Counted from the first letter of the stretch, positions 27,677 to 42,702 are shown. The stretch is DNA of 64,000 bases from Siphlonurus alternatus (GCA_949825025.1 OX463780.1:25758118-25822117); one strand, 5' to 3'. Notes: a model not told the origin generated them from the letters alone. Translations and numbers: made by a program.

Positions 27677-28586
27677 TCTACTCCTAATATTACTGATTAA
27701 TCTGATTATATAATATATTTATCACGATTATTTCAAACTTCTAGTTTTTTTCCATAATTTTTAATTAATTGTGTATTGAAAATAAGACGTGCTATTTTTT
27801 TACGTGATTTTGGACTAGTCTTTGCTGTCTATATATAGAAAACGATGCAAATTTGTTAGTACTGTTTCAGTTGATAACTAGAATATAAATCTACTGCAAT
27901 ATGTGGACACAAGTTTATTTTCAGTGTAACTAAATTACTCTGATATATGCATGTAATTACTTTTTATACGAGGGTGTAAAAAAGCTACATTAATTTCTTA
28001 AGTACTTCTATACTATCGATTTTATAGTATTATACATTTTTTACTCGACAATTTTATTTTTGTAATAAATTTTGTACCGTAAAATATTTTCGTACTGTTT
28101 CAATTAATTTGACAAAGCTATAAAAATACAAAATAACTGAACTGTATACAACAATAATTTTGCTCTAAATTTACTACAATTTTATTGATCATCAATCTTC
28201 CGTGTAATAGATTACTTTGCCTCTGGCAAAATTTTTATAATTTATTTTTTATACATGTGCTTGAGTCACTTTAACTGGTATCGAGCAAAAAGTTTTTTCG
28301 ATGTTCTATTTTTGTTATAAAACCAACAACCAAAGATAATAGAATTATGAAGGATGGTTTGGAACGGCAAATTGAAAAAGTACTGCCCTCGACTATTTTC
28401 GTTAACCTTCGGATCAGTTCGCCAATGAAGCCAGCAACCTACGTTGATAATTTAGAGCAAGTGGACACTAAAATGCGCTCTTGAAACACGTCACTGGGAG
28501 ACAACATGGCGGCAATAATGGCTGATTTTATTAAAGTAAGCTATCCTCTCTAAATTCTATTCCCGTTAACCAACAACGATATACTA

Positions 28587-28623
28587 AGAGAGAGAGAGAG
28601 AGAGAGATAGAGAGAGAGAGAGA
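28587..28623 (+). repeat. (AG)n microsatellite, interrupted
   Basis: An AG repeat with one ATAG interruption. Confidence 0.9.
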
Positions 28624-30260
28624 ATGAAATACACGATGACAGAATTGTACAGATTTTTGTTTTGTTTTTATGTGGCAAAAAAGTCGATGAAAAAAGTTAT
28701 TTTCAAGAATAAGTCGTATATAAACACAAAGAGTTATAGAGCTACTACGTGCAATGTGTATTAAACATTCAGACTGCAATTTATTTTTGTTGACATATTT
28801 TTGCAGTTGTATATGGATACAAAAAAGTAAGGGTTAACTTGTAATATATTTATATAAGAACCCTTTTATAAAACTGGAAGATATATTGCCTGAAGCCACC
28901 TGCAGTTTAAATGTTTACCATGCATAAACAAAAGTATGTATATGTATGTATGCTATTAAGTGCATACTGCAAGTGTATGTATGTAATGCATACAACGTAA
29001 GATCACTTGTCAGTGCTCATGGCATAAATAAACAAAGCTAATGCAGTGCAATTTATATTAAGTAATGCTGTTTGTTATTAATATATGGAAGAATAATATT
29101 ATTACTTGATATATTGCTTTCTCATCATTATTTATAATATTTGCACGACCTGTAAACAAAAATGCCTTGCCAAGTTGGTTCATATTCCTTTGTAATATTT
29201 ACAGTGGAAAATAAGAGTCGTAAGATTCCTCAAATAATATTTTAGCAATATCAGCAGAAAAGAAGCAATAAATATGTTCAAACTTACTGTTAGATGAAAA
29301 GGCTTGGAAATGAAAGTTAAAAAATTCGGTCTATACATAGAAATTCTTTTTCCATAGGTTATACTATATTATATAACATCGAAAATTTGATATATTTCTA
29401 GTACTTATATGAAATGTCTTTTTTTATACCAGTAATTTTTTCTTGTTCACATTTTAATGGCTGGAAGACTGGTGGCGACGTCATCGGTAAAAATACTGTA
29501 CTAATATGATAAACAATTTCACTAACCTTATTGTTTTTTGTTTTGTTCTAGGTGTGTACCAAACTTCCCAGTCCCGTTTAAAGGTGACGTAAGGTTGGAA
29601 CTTTGAATATTAAATATATATATTGAATATTTTAGAGTAATCCTATGGCTATTTTCTCGTTAAAATTTTACGTTTTTATAATATATCTTTTTATATATCT
29701 TTGAAAAAATACCCAGGGAGTCCTGTACTGTTTTATGTATATTATTAATATAATTAATTTGCAACTATAATTAATTCAACTGTGGCACTATTTTAGTATA
29801 GCTGTTTAATAGTTTAATAGCCAAGACAAAGTTAATGAATTATGATGCATACCTGCATGCATACAGTAAGTAAAACCCTACTCTGTCAAAATATGCTGCA
29901 GTATTTTTTTAACGTTTTTAATTCGTGCATGCAATTTAATTTCTTCATTTTCTTTTTGGCCATGACATAATCATTTTAGTGTTTGCTTAATTTTATTTTT
30001 GTACATAAATAATTTTATATTAAGCTAACAAGAAATTAAAACTCATTTTAAATTTCGCAATGACCTACCGCAACAGTTGCGTCAAGTCAATGGTAGCTCG
30101 ATGTTAAATATGGTACAAAGTTCGCCGCTGCCTCAAGGCTTCATTGCATGCATGCGTATATAATAATTATAAACATTATGCCATGACCAATCGCAACCTT
30201 CACTTACCAGTTTGTTCACTAGTATAATATACCACACAGCAGTATATAATATAACGTGAT

Positions 30261-30266
<6 letters not shown>

Positions 30267-30357
<91 letters not shown>
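30267..30357. repeat. (AT)n microsatellite, about 45 units
   Basis: An uninterrupted 91-bp AT repeat, able to form cruciforms. Confidence 0.95.
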
Positions 30358-30358
<1 letters not shown>

Positions 30359-31540
30359 CTTGCGTTTTCATCGACTTACAATTGAGGTTAATAACAGATT
30401 ATTTATTTGTAGTTTCGTATTAAGGTCTCTTTCTAGAAATCTATAATATAGAAGATTATCATACAGAAAGAATGCTGATGTAAATAATGAAGTATCATTA
30501 TAATTTGTATGCAATGCATTGTTCCACTCTATTTGATGCAGATTGTTAGTATTAACGGATTATATAAATTCGCCAAATATATGCAGCATGTCGTTTATTT
30601 ATTTTATTTTTTTTTTAATATTATCTTCAAATACGAGATTTTACAGATTTGAATTTTTTTAAAGTAACCATCTCCAAAAAATCAACACTGGGAGTCATAA
30701 TTTAATAGATTTTTTCTTTCTAATTCGTCATCCAATAATTTTATTGCGTGTTATATAAAATATTAGATCGACAGTAATTATATTAATATGCCAAACACTT
30801 GCTAGTATGTATGATAGCTTTGTATACTGAATATATTTGCATTTGCAGCTGGTGATATCAATACCGTTGTTACATTATTAAGTAGATGGCACCAGGAGCT
30901 CTATGCTAAATATTTCAATAGTTTATCTATTATTCTATAATTCATTTGGCAAATTGCACGCTTGAGAGTATTACGTGTAATAGTGAAGACCCCGCGGCCG
31001 GTGACCCACATCACGTGCCGTGTAATTATGTTTCGTAATGTACTGCATGATTTGACTGACGCATTATCGAACGTTTTTATAGCTGGATAATATATAGCAA
31101 ACTTCAGAACGAGGTTGCAACAAATAGTATAACGATTTGTAAAGAATTTAACTTAAAATTGTTACACTTCTTAGATAATAAACATAAATACAAGATATTA
31201 TCGATGATGATGCGCAAATTATCATGCTGTTTGCGATAAGAAATGTCTATATAGTTGAAAATTTTTGCACAGTGCCACGATTGCCCTCACTCCCTGCAGA
31301 CCTTAAAGCTCAGCACCTCTTGAAAATAATTCAACATGAAGTTATATATATATTTTTTTTCGCACAATGTTTTAAAGTTTTAATGATTGTAATAAAAAAT
31401 TACTTGCAATAAATAAATCAATTACATCAGAGTAATATAGCTATTAAAAAAAACATGTATATAATTGGATTATTTTTTTCTCTCTAACGTTTACCACAGC
31501 GTTTATATTTCAAAAAACAATCTTAATGGCATGACTGGTA

Positions 31541-31756
31541 TTGGTCCAGCAAGCCCCACATGACCAGTACCAAAGTGAAGTAACTGGTCGTTTAGCCCTC
31601 GAGACAGGGAGGCATTGTATCTCGATTACAGTGCAGCAGCAGGACAAAAGCCGCCACCGGCCTGGGGCCCGCACATTGCTGAGTCACGTAACACGCACGT
31701 CACTCATGCAAATCCCAGCCGGCATTGAACCCGCAATTAAATTATCAAGATAACAT
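31541..31756 (-). other. GC-rich block with a B-box-like word
   Basis: An isolated GC-rich patch in AT-rich DNA. On the minus strand it contains GGGTTCAATGCC, which fits the Pol III B box (GWTCRANNC), but no A box at the usual distance and no cloverleaf. Near its left end TGGTATTGGTC and GACCAGTACCA form an imperfect hairpin. It could be a decayed SINE, a host exon or a regulatory element. The 70-codon ORF on the + strand is not recognisable. Confidence 0.3.
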
Positions 31757-31881
31757 TGATGTCGACATGATGTATTATAGAACAAGACACCAAGTCGTTT
31801 GTACGTCAATTTTTACATGATTTTGTTTGTTAAGTACGGCAGAGGAAGCTCATGCTATATCATCAGACCGTCAGATGATCT

Positions 31882-32236
31882 GGACGCGATTCACGAAATA
31901 ATTATCTAGAAAAATGTCCAAGATCCTTATGAGCCTCATAACTATAACCGTATATTATATAGTGTATTAGTGTTATTAAGATTGGCTGACAATAAACGTG
32001 ATGGTAGTGAGAAATCTGGACATTCTTTTATGCATTGCGTCCATACAAGGATCTGCCAAATTGGTCCATATTTATATCTGTCAATAGTCAATAATGTAAT
32101 CAAAAATTGCCATACCGTTATATACTTTTGTTTTATACTACAAAATATGCTATGTATAGTATTATCTTAGATTCGAAGATTTTTCTCTCTTGCAGGGGTG
32201 GATTACGTTTTGGGGAAGTATTTCTTGAATCGTGCA
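31882..32236. repeat. Possible second member of the CGCGATTC-ended family
   Basis: GGACGCGATTCACGAAAT at the left and ATTTCTTGAATCGTGC at the right are imperfect inverted repeats about 350 bp apart. GGACGCGATTCATGAAA recurs at 52550-52566 without a partner that I could find. The boundaries and the link between the copies are tentative. Confidence 0.35.
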
Positions 32237-35089
32237 ATTGTTTGGCTCGTAAATGTATCTCTGTTTGTTTGTTTGTTTGTTTTTTTTTTTTTTTTGAAGA
32301 CCAGGAATTTTTCATCTCACGTCAGTCCATCTGTCCCTTTAGTATGGAATTAGTAATCCGTACCATGGCATTATAGAGGTAGTTAATAATTATCTTACAT
32401 TAATCACCTAGGTTATAATCTGGTGACTCGATCTTTCTTGTTGAGTTACACTATTCCTAGAAGTTAAGACTTTGCTGCAAAAAAACTTCTTCGTTGTTTC
32501 TTAATAAAAAAACAAAATTACTTTGTCGGAGACATGAGAAAGTATGCGTGCACTTATCAGTCGATCTGCGGATTACTTGGCTATATACATGTGTGCATAC
32601 AATGACTTCATTCCTTGCGCATTCCTCCACATTGCAGATCTGCAGACCGGTCACTCTGGTCGGGTAAAATCTGACCAGTCTAAATACTTCTTGTATTCTA
32701 GTCATGTACGTGAGTAATTGAATTATTTGTAAATACATTTTCATGCAGTCGTATATAAATGTAACAATTAATATATACTATATAATAATAATATAATACT
32801 GTACAATCGTCTGTTGCTATTCCTAAGAGAATTTTCTCCAAATTATAGTCTAAAAAATCTAAAAATACCTATATTAGTCGTCATCAGTTGAAAATAAATC
32901 ATGATAAATTGTGTTTTTTAACATCAATATACCCGATTAATGCGCATGACTCTTTAATTACAGGAAAGTAAATAATATTATATATGTAAATCGTAAATCA
33001 TATTTTGTAAAATTTTAGCTTATCTTGCACATTTTTTTGGCTTATATAGTAAGTATAAGAATGCAGATTATTGAAGAAAACATTGTTATATAGTCGCTGC
33101 AGCTAGATATGTTATTTAATATAATTATACTGTGTGTATCATATCATACCATATATATACCATGTGTGATATAGCAACAATTTTAGTGCATTGAAATTTT
33201 CCCGTGACATTAAGTTAATATTGTAATTTTTATATAATCAAAAAAGAAACGCAACATTTTCGGTTATTTGAATTAATTTATTACCTAATTTTAAAATATA
33301 TATTATTATTAATTATTTATTTATTCTTTTACAAATATTGAAATGAGATAAATTTATGCTGTACATTTAGTGAGGACACCAAGTTAACTTAATAAACTGA
33401 AGAACTAAAAAAAAAAAAAAAAAGATACAAACATATTCTAATTATAATAAGTCAAATGATCGAATACAGATAATTATAACGAGCTACCAATGTTGCTGTT
33501 TTGCCAATCAACGCCAGTTGCTGGACCAAACTACACGGTAACAAAAAATGGTAATATTTTATACATTAAAATTTTGAAATTATAGTCAGATAGTTCATCA
33601 TGGTGCCTTCAAATAATGTCGACAAATGTATGCATGACATTCTTTTCATATTATAGTTTTCAAAGAGTTATAAATTTGATATTTGGAAATATAATACAAG
33701 TCCATGAACTTTGCATGCAATAAGATGTATACTAAAATTAAATGGGAAATATAGTAAAATAAGCTTGTTGTGGTGATATAATCCAAAACGCTGATTGTCT
33801 GAGAGAAATTATACCGATTTTGGAACACATAAATAATTTATAAACCTGATTGTGTGACTCTGCCCCTATGTCAAGGGTATATAAGGTAGATGACATATAA
33901 TTCAACGAAAGCTTACGTATTTTGTATTTGTGACAGTGTACTCCTCTGCTATTACAATACGCCCGTAGCTGTTTCTTTAGAGGTATGCCATTCTGAAACA
34001 ACTGCGAAGTGACGAGCGAATTGACGCGATGGCGTGTCCTCACTTTAAACTGGTGCCAGCATGCAAATTAACTTTCTAGCAAATTATGATCGGGAGCAAA
34101 TTATAGGCTGCGTATGCCAGAAAGTAATTTAGCATAACAGTATGTTTAATTGTAACATTGATTTATTACTCGAGGCTCGAATTGTTTTGTAATATACTTA
34201 ATTTAAGCAGTGGTATTTTTATCTGATTAAACTGTGAAGTTTGCAAAGTTTGACTTTCTCTCTCTATTTGCTTCCTTGTATATTTTTTTTTATTTTTAAA
34301 AGCATTATAGTCTTCTTATAGCAAATATTAATTTTTTTGCTTGAAAAAATATATTTTTGGCGTGTCTTAGAATATTTATTTTTGTTTGAAAAAAAAAGGG
34401 GAAATATTATTATAATTTATTAGTAATTTTGTTCCATTTTTATAAAACAAAACAGACTTGGTGTATTCATAAATAAAAATAACTTACAGTTTAGTGAAGT
34501 ATAAATTTAGGTTAATTAGTTTACATGTTTGAAACCACATAATTTGAAGTACAAAGAGCACGAAGATATATATCATTGTATAGTAATTTATTTGTCAGTA
34601 AATATTTTGTCACATAAATTCACGGCTAACCTAGCAAACATTTGTTTATTATACTTCTCGTCGTCACAGCCGTCTATCACGGTAGCAGACACGAACTTGT
34701 GAGATAAGGACGTTATAGGAACGCGACTCGCGTGATTGGCCTGACATGTAAAAAAAAAACTTTAAAAATATACAATGTCGCATGTAGTGAAGAAAGTATG
34801 ATGCCAAAATGGTTTTCTTTACGTCAGAAGGTCGGTTCGAACAATATTATGTCAACACAACAGCCATCTTTTGTCGAGAAGAATTCTCAGGGGCGGCGAG
34901 TATAAAACTTATTTACGTGCTTTAATAATGTTTATTTATTAATATATTGTTTCAATCCTATATAGCTCAGACCGTTTACTAAATATATCAGTGCATGAGA
35001 GATTATTCCACGGGGGAAAGTATATAACGTATGCCAGAAAGTTTTAATTTTCCTGCATATTTTTCCGATACGAAGTGTAAGTTAGGTCA

Positions 35090-35300
35090 TAACCCCAGTG
35101 TCCTTGTCTGCTGGCTGGCTGATAACACCGAGCTTACATTCCTTGTATGTCGCCCCCGCGCCTTCTCAGCTCGGTGTATTGGTGGGTGATAAGAACATGC
35201 TTGCTCGTTGTGGATTTTACCCGTACTGCCGACGACCCCGGTCATCGAGTTGTCTCGCGTTTGTCCTGTGTATGTTATCAGAGGCCGAGTTCCGTGGTGA
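35090..35300. other. GC-rich island
   Basis: A GC-rich patch containing an 80-codon + strand ORF (35098-35340) with no recognisable domain. It may be an exon or an enhancer; the sequence does not decide. Confidence 0.2.
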
Positions 35301-35505
35301 ATACCTAATTTATTTTAGGATACCTAAAATGTTGTTGTAGTGACTTCATGTAGTATTTATTATACATGGAATTTAATTAAGAATCTTGGTCGAGTTTTGG
35401 TTATGAAAAGAAAGTAAAAGTTAGACACATACACTTATAGAAGGAGGGGGGGGTAGGTTTTGAAGTATAATTATAATATCGTACTATAGAATGTACTTTT
35501 TTTAT

Positions 35506-35531
35506 GTTATTTGACCAAGTTATTTGACCAA
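35506..35531 (+). repeat. 13-bp tandem duplication
   Basis: GTTATTTGACCAA occurs twice in direct succession. Confidence 0.85.
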
Positions 35532-38500
35532 CTCTTTAAAAATCGTGTTTAAAAATTTCTTTTCTTCACATTAACATTGATTTTAATTGCTCGCAGAAAG
35601 TTTTCTATATTACAGATATAATATATTATTTGTATAGCGCATCATGGTACACTAAAACGTCTCTGCTGCCCATATCTCTTGGGAGTACATTGCATTGTGC
35701 CCATGAAAATATCGGCAGACTCGTAGCATGCAGAAGTGATGTGACGTAATCCAATCCTATTATAATTAATAAAGAGTCTTGCGGGAGGCTAATGGTGATT
35801 AATTCTCAAATCAGCTGATGATGGTGAAAATGTGATAGGATTGACGTCACAAGCCAAGGCTGAAAGATCAATTTGTTTATAATGTAACGCAGAGTAAAAA
35901 TTTCTCATTATTATTCTCAATCTTGAATGGCATTATTATTTTTTAAATAAGCCTTCTTATAATAAATCAATATGTTGAATGTAAGTCCCAGTAGTTCATT
36001 TGTATTCTAAAGGAAGAATTGATTCAGGTGCGGTACAGGTTATAGGGGGAGGTAATGTCACGTCTAACCAGCATACTTAAGACCAGTATTTAAGTGAAGA
36101 TTTGGCGGTTTTCTTACTTTAACTATTTTTTTTCCCTTTCTTTACAAAACTGGTCATTTCAAAATTTGTATGCCCCTACTGATGTTGAGTTTTAAGTTTA
36201 CTTCAAAGTCACATTAATATCAAGAATCAAGAGAGCCATTTCCTAGATATCATCAGTAACTACGAGATTCATTATACATATTATATTATATAAGTCTAAA
36301 TAGTGTAATATAAAATCCAGTGTTAGAAAATTTTCAACTTATATAAGGTAATATGAAGTATCAATTTCAGCAGCAATTTAGAATTAAGCACTTTAAAAAA
36401 ATTAATCCATTATATGGAACTGCGTTTAAATTATATGATCGTATATAACTTAAGTATACCAATTTAAATCTTATATAAGTGTAGACGCGGTACTGATGCG
36501 GAGAAGGGAAGAGAAAGATCCGTATTCGTCTTGTGCATGGTAATCACAGCTCGCAGCCAATCTCTTGATATAAGGCTGCTGAGCCTGTGAACCATTTTCC
36601 CCTCTCAAGATGCACGCAAGTAAATCTCATTAGGGCGTGTTTTTTTCAAACGAGATTTACCTCTCCATGCAGCAGTGACATGTTATAGGTGTGGTTAATA
36701 TGTTTTTATTTTAGGTTTTACAACAATATTAATCAAATTAAGAATGAATATTTTAAGAAAAAACAAGACGCCTTTTTTAACGAGATTGAAATTACATGCT
36801 GTTTTTTTTTAATGTATTCGTTTTTTTTTTTTGAAGGACACATGCATTTAAAGGCATAGGTAATTACAGATTTAGAAACTTCGAGACTCATTGGTACCAA
36901 GTATAGAGCGCACATTGCACCCGGCGGCCAGGAGATGATGTCATTGCTATTGTTGGTCCGCGTGGTGGTGGTCGCGGCACGCAGACTTATATACTTACCT
37001 CCTATCTCTTTGCCTCCGTCGTCTCGCTGACTGGGACACGCCTTCTTTTGTAACAAAAACTTTAACGTAAGGCACGTTCGCAATACTTTTCAGGTAAATG
37101 CCACGTACTGACTGTTATCCACCCAAGCATGGCAATCCAATTTAGGTACGAGCACGTTCATATAGTGTGACACTAACAACCTGCCGCAATATTATGTGGT
37201 ATACTTGTGTTATGAAGTTAATGTCATTTAAGAATCACAGGTCACAAGTTCATTGTTTAGCAGCCTCTATTATTGATCGAAGGCTAAATCAAGAAATTTA
37301 GGTATGTGTACGTTGATATTGAAATCAAAGAAAAAAAATAACTTTTGCACCTTAAAAAAAGGAATCTGTCACTCCTACCTCGGCTACCTCAACTGACGCT
37401 TTTACTTGTAGTGGGCGTAACATTTGGCTAAAAGCAACATGCACGGGAATACCCCACTGTAATATCATGTATAATTCTGCTTCTTTATTACGTTTGTCGT
37501 CTCATTTTTGTTCCTCAAGAAGGTGCTTGATGATGCTTCGTTTTCGTGTTATCAGCTGTACACGTCTGTGTACATTTTAGCACCTATAATAGTACTTTTA
37601 TTTTATTTTTTATCTCTTCATCAGCTGATGTATCACAAGCTGTAGTTTTAGCTGACGATATGTCATGAGCGATTATACGGAAAGCGTTGTAAAAAAAACA
37701 CGACGTGCAAAACAAAAGAAGAGAGCGAAAGCAAACAACGGCGATCTTTTGTTACCTTTCCTCTCTCTTCTGTTCGTTTTAATCGCCCGTGGCAAACACG
37801 AGGTTTTTAATTAATTACACAACCGTAAAAAAATATAATATTTATTTTACATTTTTAAAAATACATGCATTTTAATATAAATAAAAGTATGAACTTTAAT
37901 CCATATACTCTCATGCAGCAGTATTTATTTTATTTGCTCATTTTTTCCCCTGTTTATATATAAAATATAATTATAATCTTATATTGCAAGTATATTTTTT
38001 ATACTATATATTTATTTTAATCGTTGACTTTATATTTCTACACGTTCAATGTCTGCAATATATATATGCAATATTATCTTCTTTCACTTTTTATATGACC
38101 GAGGAATTTATTATAATAATAATTATTTAATAATCTGTTTAAAGTTCTTAATTAAATAAATAAATGCTGGTAAATTGTTTTCACTCAAGACATTATAATA
38201 TACATGCAGTTACTTTTTTTTCTTATACTTCCATATTACCATTTAAAAGTGAGCTTATTTTTTAACGAGTATACTTTATGAATGAGTACGAGTTAATTAA
38301 AAACTCTTGTCGTAACTTATGCATAGTGATTTATTAATTTGCTAGGCGCCAAGGTGGATGCCAACATCACAGCCAGCAGGTGACGGGTGGTCGCAAACAT
38401 GTCACCTCGCCTTTCATGTCACTCTGCATCAAGACAACATCTGAAAGACGTACCGCTGGATATTTCAGTATATAGAAGTAGTGCTCTGTGGAAATATCCA

Positions 38501-40545
38501 CGTCATATATAACATGTTCTTTGACGAGTGCATTTTGTTTGCTTAGCAAATATAATTATAGGCATGCATTTTTAATTCCTTTTCAAAACAAATCATGTAT
38601 ACAGAATATAAAGTCTGTCGTGTGAACATTAATAATAAATAAATCATGCAGTGATTCATTTTTAGAGCTAGATATTTTTAAATTTATATATCAATGAAAC
38701 ATTTTTTTTAAGAAACCCAAACAGTTTCAATTTTGGAAATTTTATTTAAATCGGGCAAGTTTTTTTTTCTCTCTTTGCGCTGTCATGCTGATAATTTTTA
38801 TTTAGTGTATTATAGCAATTTTCTTTCGATATTTTTTCAATAGTAAATTACTAACATAGATAATTAATATATTATATAATATAGAATGGTGCAACTGCAT
38901 GATGACTATAATATGATCAGTCTACGCTTAATCTTCTATAGGCATAAATATGCAGCTTTTATGCCCTGATGTCTATTTAATATCCCAATGCACAATGCAC
39001 CTCTCTGATTCTGTGCATGCGACATTTCGCATGATTTTACTGAAATGCGTGAATGAATAAAAAAAAAACACATGTTAAATTTTATTTATAATATCGGGTC
39101 CATAGTAATATGTACACTGAAATATGTATGTATATATTTTTTATGCACTTAAGTGTATATATCGCCCTAGAAAATTCTCATCGACATTTAAGAAATAGCT
39201 TCAATGTACTGTAAATACGTTTTTAAATTAGTGTGGTTATACAACAGCCATAAAGATTATACCTTATAGCTGGATGAGCAGGATTGCAGATTTTACACAC
39301 CCCATGGTTTTTATAACACCACATGATCCCATGTATAGTATATTATCATGTCATCCAGTTTAAAGCCATAATTTATTTTGTTCTTATATTATATGAGTGC
39401 GCTAATAATCGCGCTTGACCGTTGTAATGAGATTCACTAAACTGGTTCAGTTAACGTGTCATAAAGTTATTATACTCAAGCGTTCAACACTTATACTCCA
39501 AGGCCAAACAACCCTCCATGTCAAAACTATAAGTTAATTTATTTGTTCTATATGAATTGAGGTTTAATTTAAAATAATACTCTCTTAAATGGTCACGCAA
39601 CACATTTTTCCATGTTCCATGTGTATATATTATTTTCACCGAATAAAACTGCTTGAGCAGTGATATATCGACGGATAGAACATTTTTTGTATCCATTTTC
39701 ACACGAAATAACTTATTATTATGTTAGTTAATGTAATGACTATATATGACTATAAAGGCTTATTTTGTTTTGAAATTTTTGGTACTTCGATATAGCTAAC
39801 AATGTCAGTTCTGGATTTCGTATAATATAATAATAAATATAATTTCATGAAGATGTATTATATAATTTTTTATAGTTCAATATATGCAACATCTTAATGA
39901 TGTTCTCATTTTTTTTTTACCTTAAGTCATTACAGTGACAATATAGAGCAAAACACAAAGTGGAAGCACACATTATATTATATACTTATACATTAGTTTA
40001 ATTAATTTTAATGACTTTTGTATATTTTTTTTTTCTATTTTTATTTTGTGTATTTTTCTTTTATTTAAAAGAAACAGGAATAAAAATTAATATTAATAAC
40101 TATAAAGATTAATAACTAATAATTAATTTTAATCTTATAAGTCAGTTATATAACACAATATTCATAAACAATGTTTTAATTAACACCATGTATATAACTT
40201 GCAACACAATCTTTATAAAGTATTATGTGTGTTTCTGCCGCGCTGTTCTATTGAAGTTAATCAACAGTGCATGGAATATTTTCCTCAAAAGCGATCCAAA
40301 TTAACATTAACGCAAGTTACACAAAAGCTATTATAAATTTTGTGCGGGTGCTTGTGGTTGATAAGAGGATCACAATGAAATATCGTCTAATTATAACGAT
40401 GACACGCCCATTTCATTTCAAGAGTATATAATATACACATGCCATTTACAGAACATTGCTGCAGTTTAATTGGAACCTCAAATTTTAGAAAATGAAAAAT
40501 TGTATTAATAAATTTTACACTAGTGGACATAATTTAATAATAAAA

Positions 40546-40548
<3 letters not shown>

Positions 40549-40589
<41 letters not shown>
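40549..40589. repeat. (AT)n microsatellite
   Basis: About 20 units following an A run. Confidence 0.95.
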
Positions 40590-40590
<1 letters not shown>

Positions 40591-41488
40591 GCACATTTTT
40601 CAATTAATCAAATTCCAACCACACAACATTCATCATCGCGTATTTATTTTTTCTTTCGTTAAGAATTTTTTGATGAAACGGACTGGACTGACGGCATTCC
40701 ACTGTATCATTATAGTCGTTTTGATAATGAAAATGATTTGGAAAATAGACCTTAAAAGCACTTCACGTCCAATTTATTGTTTAGTCGTTTCAAGTGAAAA
40801 AAAGTCTAGGAACAAATCGCAAAACATATTTTTATCCAAATATTTAAATGTTAATTAAATTGTTTCGCAGTTCCCAAAAACTTCTAGATATACAGATCAT
40901 CATGAAATTTTCTCAGAAATAAACACTTCCGGCGACTTCCCCAACAAGTTTGCTGAAGTATAGATTGGATGCAGGCAAGAGGAAAAGCTGCATGGTTAAA
41001 AATTGTTTGGTCTCCCCTCGAGGGGTTAAATGCACCCCCGTATCTCATCAGTGCAACCAGAAGCATGGAAGGAGAAGAATCGAGTAGAGCTGCGTTTACA
41101 TGACTTAAGAAAAAAAAAAAAATTGCAGTGGATGCGACACCGTTTTCAGCTTTGATGCAGTTTAGTAAGAATGCAACCAATTTTTAATGTTAATATAATG
41201 TCGTTCAAACCTTAACGCCAGACATATTTTATAACGTCATTCATAAGGCCTGTGTATATAGACAGTGTATACGTTTAGCATTTAACACTGAAAATTAAGT
41301 CCATGAAATTATTATACAAAGCATGCGGTCATAATAATTTACAGAAGAATAATGAATTCATGACTTTAAAATTACTCATGAATATACTAGGGTTGTATAA
41401 AAAAGCTTACACGTTTATATGTACATACAAAAAATTGACACGTTTTTCATCGAATATCATAATATATAATAATTAATTAAATATATTA

Positions 41489-41493
<5 letters not shown>

Positions 41494-41548
<55 letters not shown>

Positions 41549-41562
41549 TATATATATATATA

Positions 41563-41639
<77 letters not shown>
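41494..41639. repeat. (AT)n microsatellite with two AATT interruptions
   Basis: A 146-bp AT repeat broken twice by AATT, 20 bp apart, suggesting internal duplication of an interrupted unit. Confidence 0.95.
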
Positions 41640-41647
<8 letters not shown>

Positions 41648-42574
41648 TGTTTTAGACTTTTTTAGGCAGCAATTTAGAGCGATGTATATGTTACAAGCTC
41701 AGTAATAAATAATACAAAATATGACTATTTTATAATACTGAATAACGTAGCAAGTAATAAGCAACGTTTGTCTAAAAATAAACTGAAATTTCAGTGATTT
41801 CTCCGTGTATGTGAGCTAGACAATTGTTGTGCCGCGAACCTTTTGTATTTCGATTTCTGACTGTTGTATACAACATCAAACAGCACGGTGGCGGCGGTTT
41901 GCCAGCTCTGTGTCAGCACCGTCTACACCTGTAACGTGGGCAGTTTGCATTGTTTGTGTCACCAGCTCAGCTGTGAAATTGGACGGTCATTACCAATTAC
42001 AATTAAGACGTGGGGAGGAGTTTTCGACGAGGAAAGAACACCCGTTAACATTAAAAAATAAAGTGTCCCAAGCTCTAGCTTACCATTTTTTACCATAATT
42101 AATTCATCTCAAATTAAATTTTATATTTATAGTTATTGCAGAACATGTTTATGAAGAAGTGTTGAACGTCACACTTCTCAGTATAATAAATTTTTATAGT
42201 AGTGTTGTATTAATTATGTAAACATGCATCGTGCTGGTGTTGATAAGATCTGCAGTAACTATTGTTTATCATGCAGAATATGATTTAATTATTGAGAAAA
42301 CACCAACGAAAAATCTTTTCATCTCCTCAATGAATCAAACTTCCTGTCTTGGGTATAATTTTAGATTGATTGATTTTTTATAATAACAATAGGAAGCTGA
42401 AACAATAAAATAGATTTCCGTCTGATCTTTCATGCGTTCTTCTATAATTTAATTTTCCTGTCTCACGTGGAGTCTTAATTGTTTTAGGGTTCAAAATTAT
42501 CTCTCGAACTAGGGGCTCATTTTGTGGGGGTTGATACTACCCCTAAGAACTGTCACTTTCAGTCTAGATAGAAA

Positions 42575-42702
42575 TGACGTCACGATAGTTTAGCCTAGAC
42601 ACTGATGGCGTCATGACTACTGGTCAGGAAATCCTGCGCAGAACAATGCGCACGTGACCGCTGCTATAAAACGACACGGCACGTGTGCACGTCGGCATTC
42701 TA
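42575..42702 (+). promoter_or_regulatory. Candidate Pol II core promoter: CRE, TATA box and initiator
   Basis: A perfect CRE palindrome TGACGTCA lies at 42575-42582, a second CRE-like GGCGTCATGAC follows near 42607, and an E-box-like CACGTG is at 42651-42656. TATAAAA at 42665-42671 is followed at proper spacing by an initiator-like CATTCT with its A at 42697, about 32 bases after the first T of the TATA box. This resembles an inducible arthropod promoter. A transcript from here would run directly into the LINE leader. It could belong to a host gene interrupted by the LINE, or be the element's own promoter if the element begins further upstream than I placed it. No coding exon was recognised next to it. 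Confidence 0.45.

Larger units (their letters stand above)
27677..42540. other. AT-rich non-coding stretch
   Basis: No supported gene over almost 15 kb. It holds three long AT microsatellites, the GC-rich blocks at 31541 and 35090, another GC-richer patch near 36900-37040, a CRE palindrome at 35842 and a possible CGCGATTC-ended repeat. Confidence 0.55.

Noticed and set aside
41494..41639. Centromere- or origin-like AT array
   Set aside because: A plain AT microsatellite of ordinary length; nothing else supports such a role.
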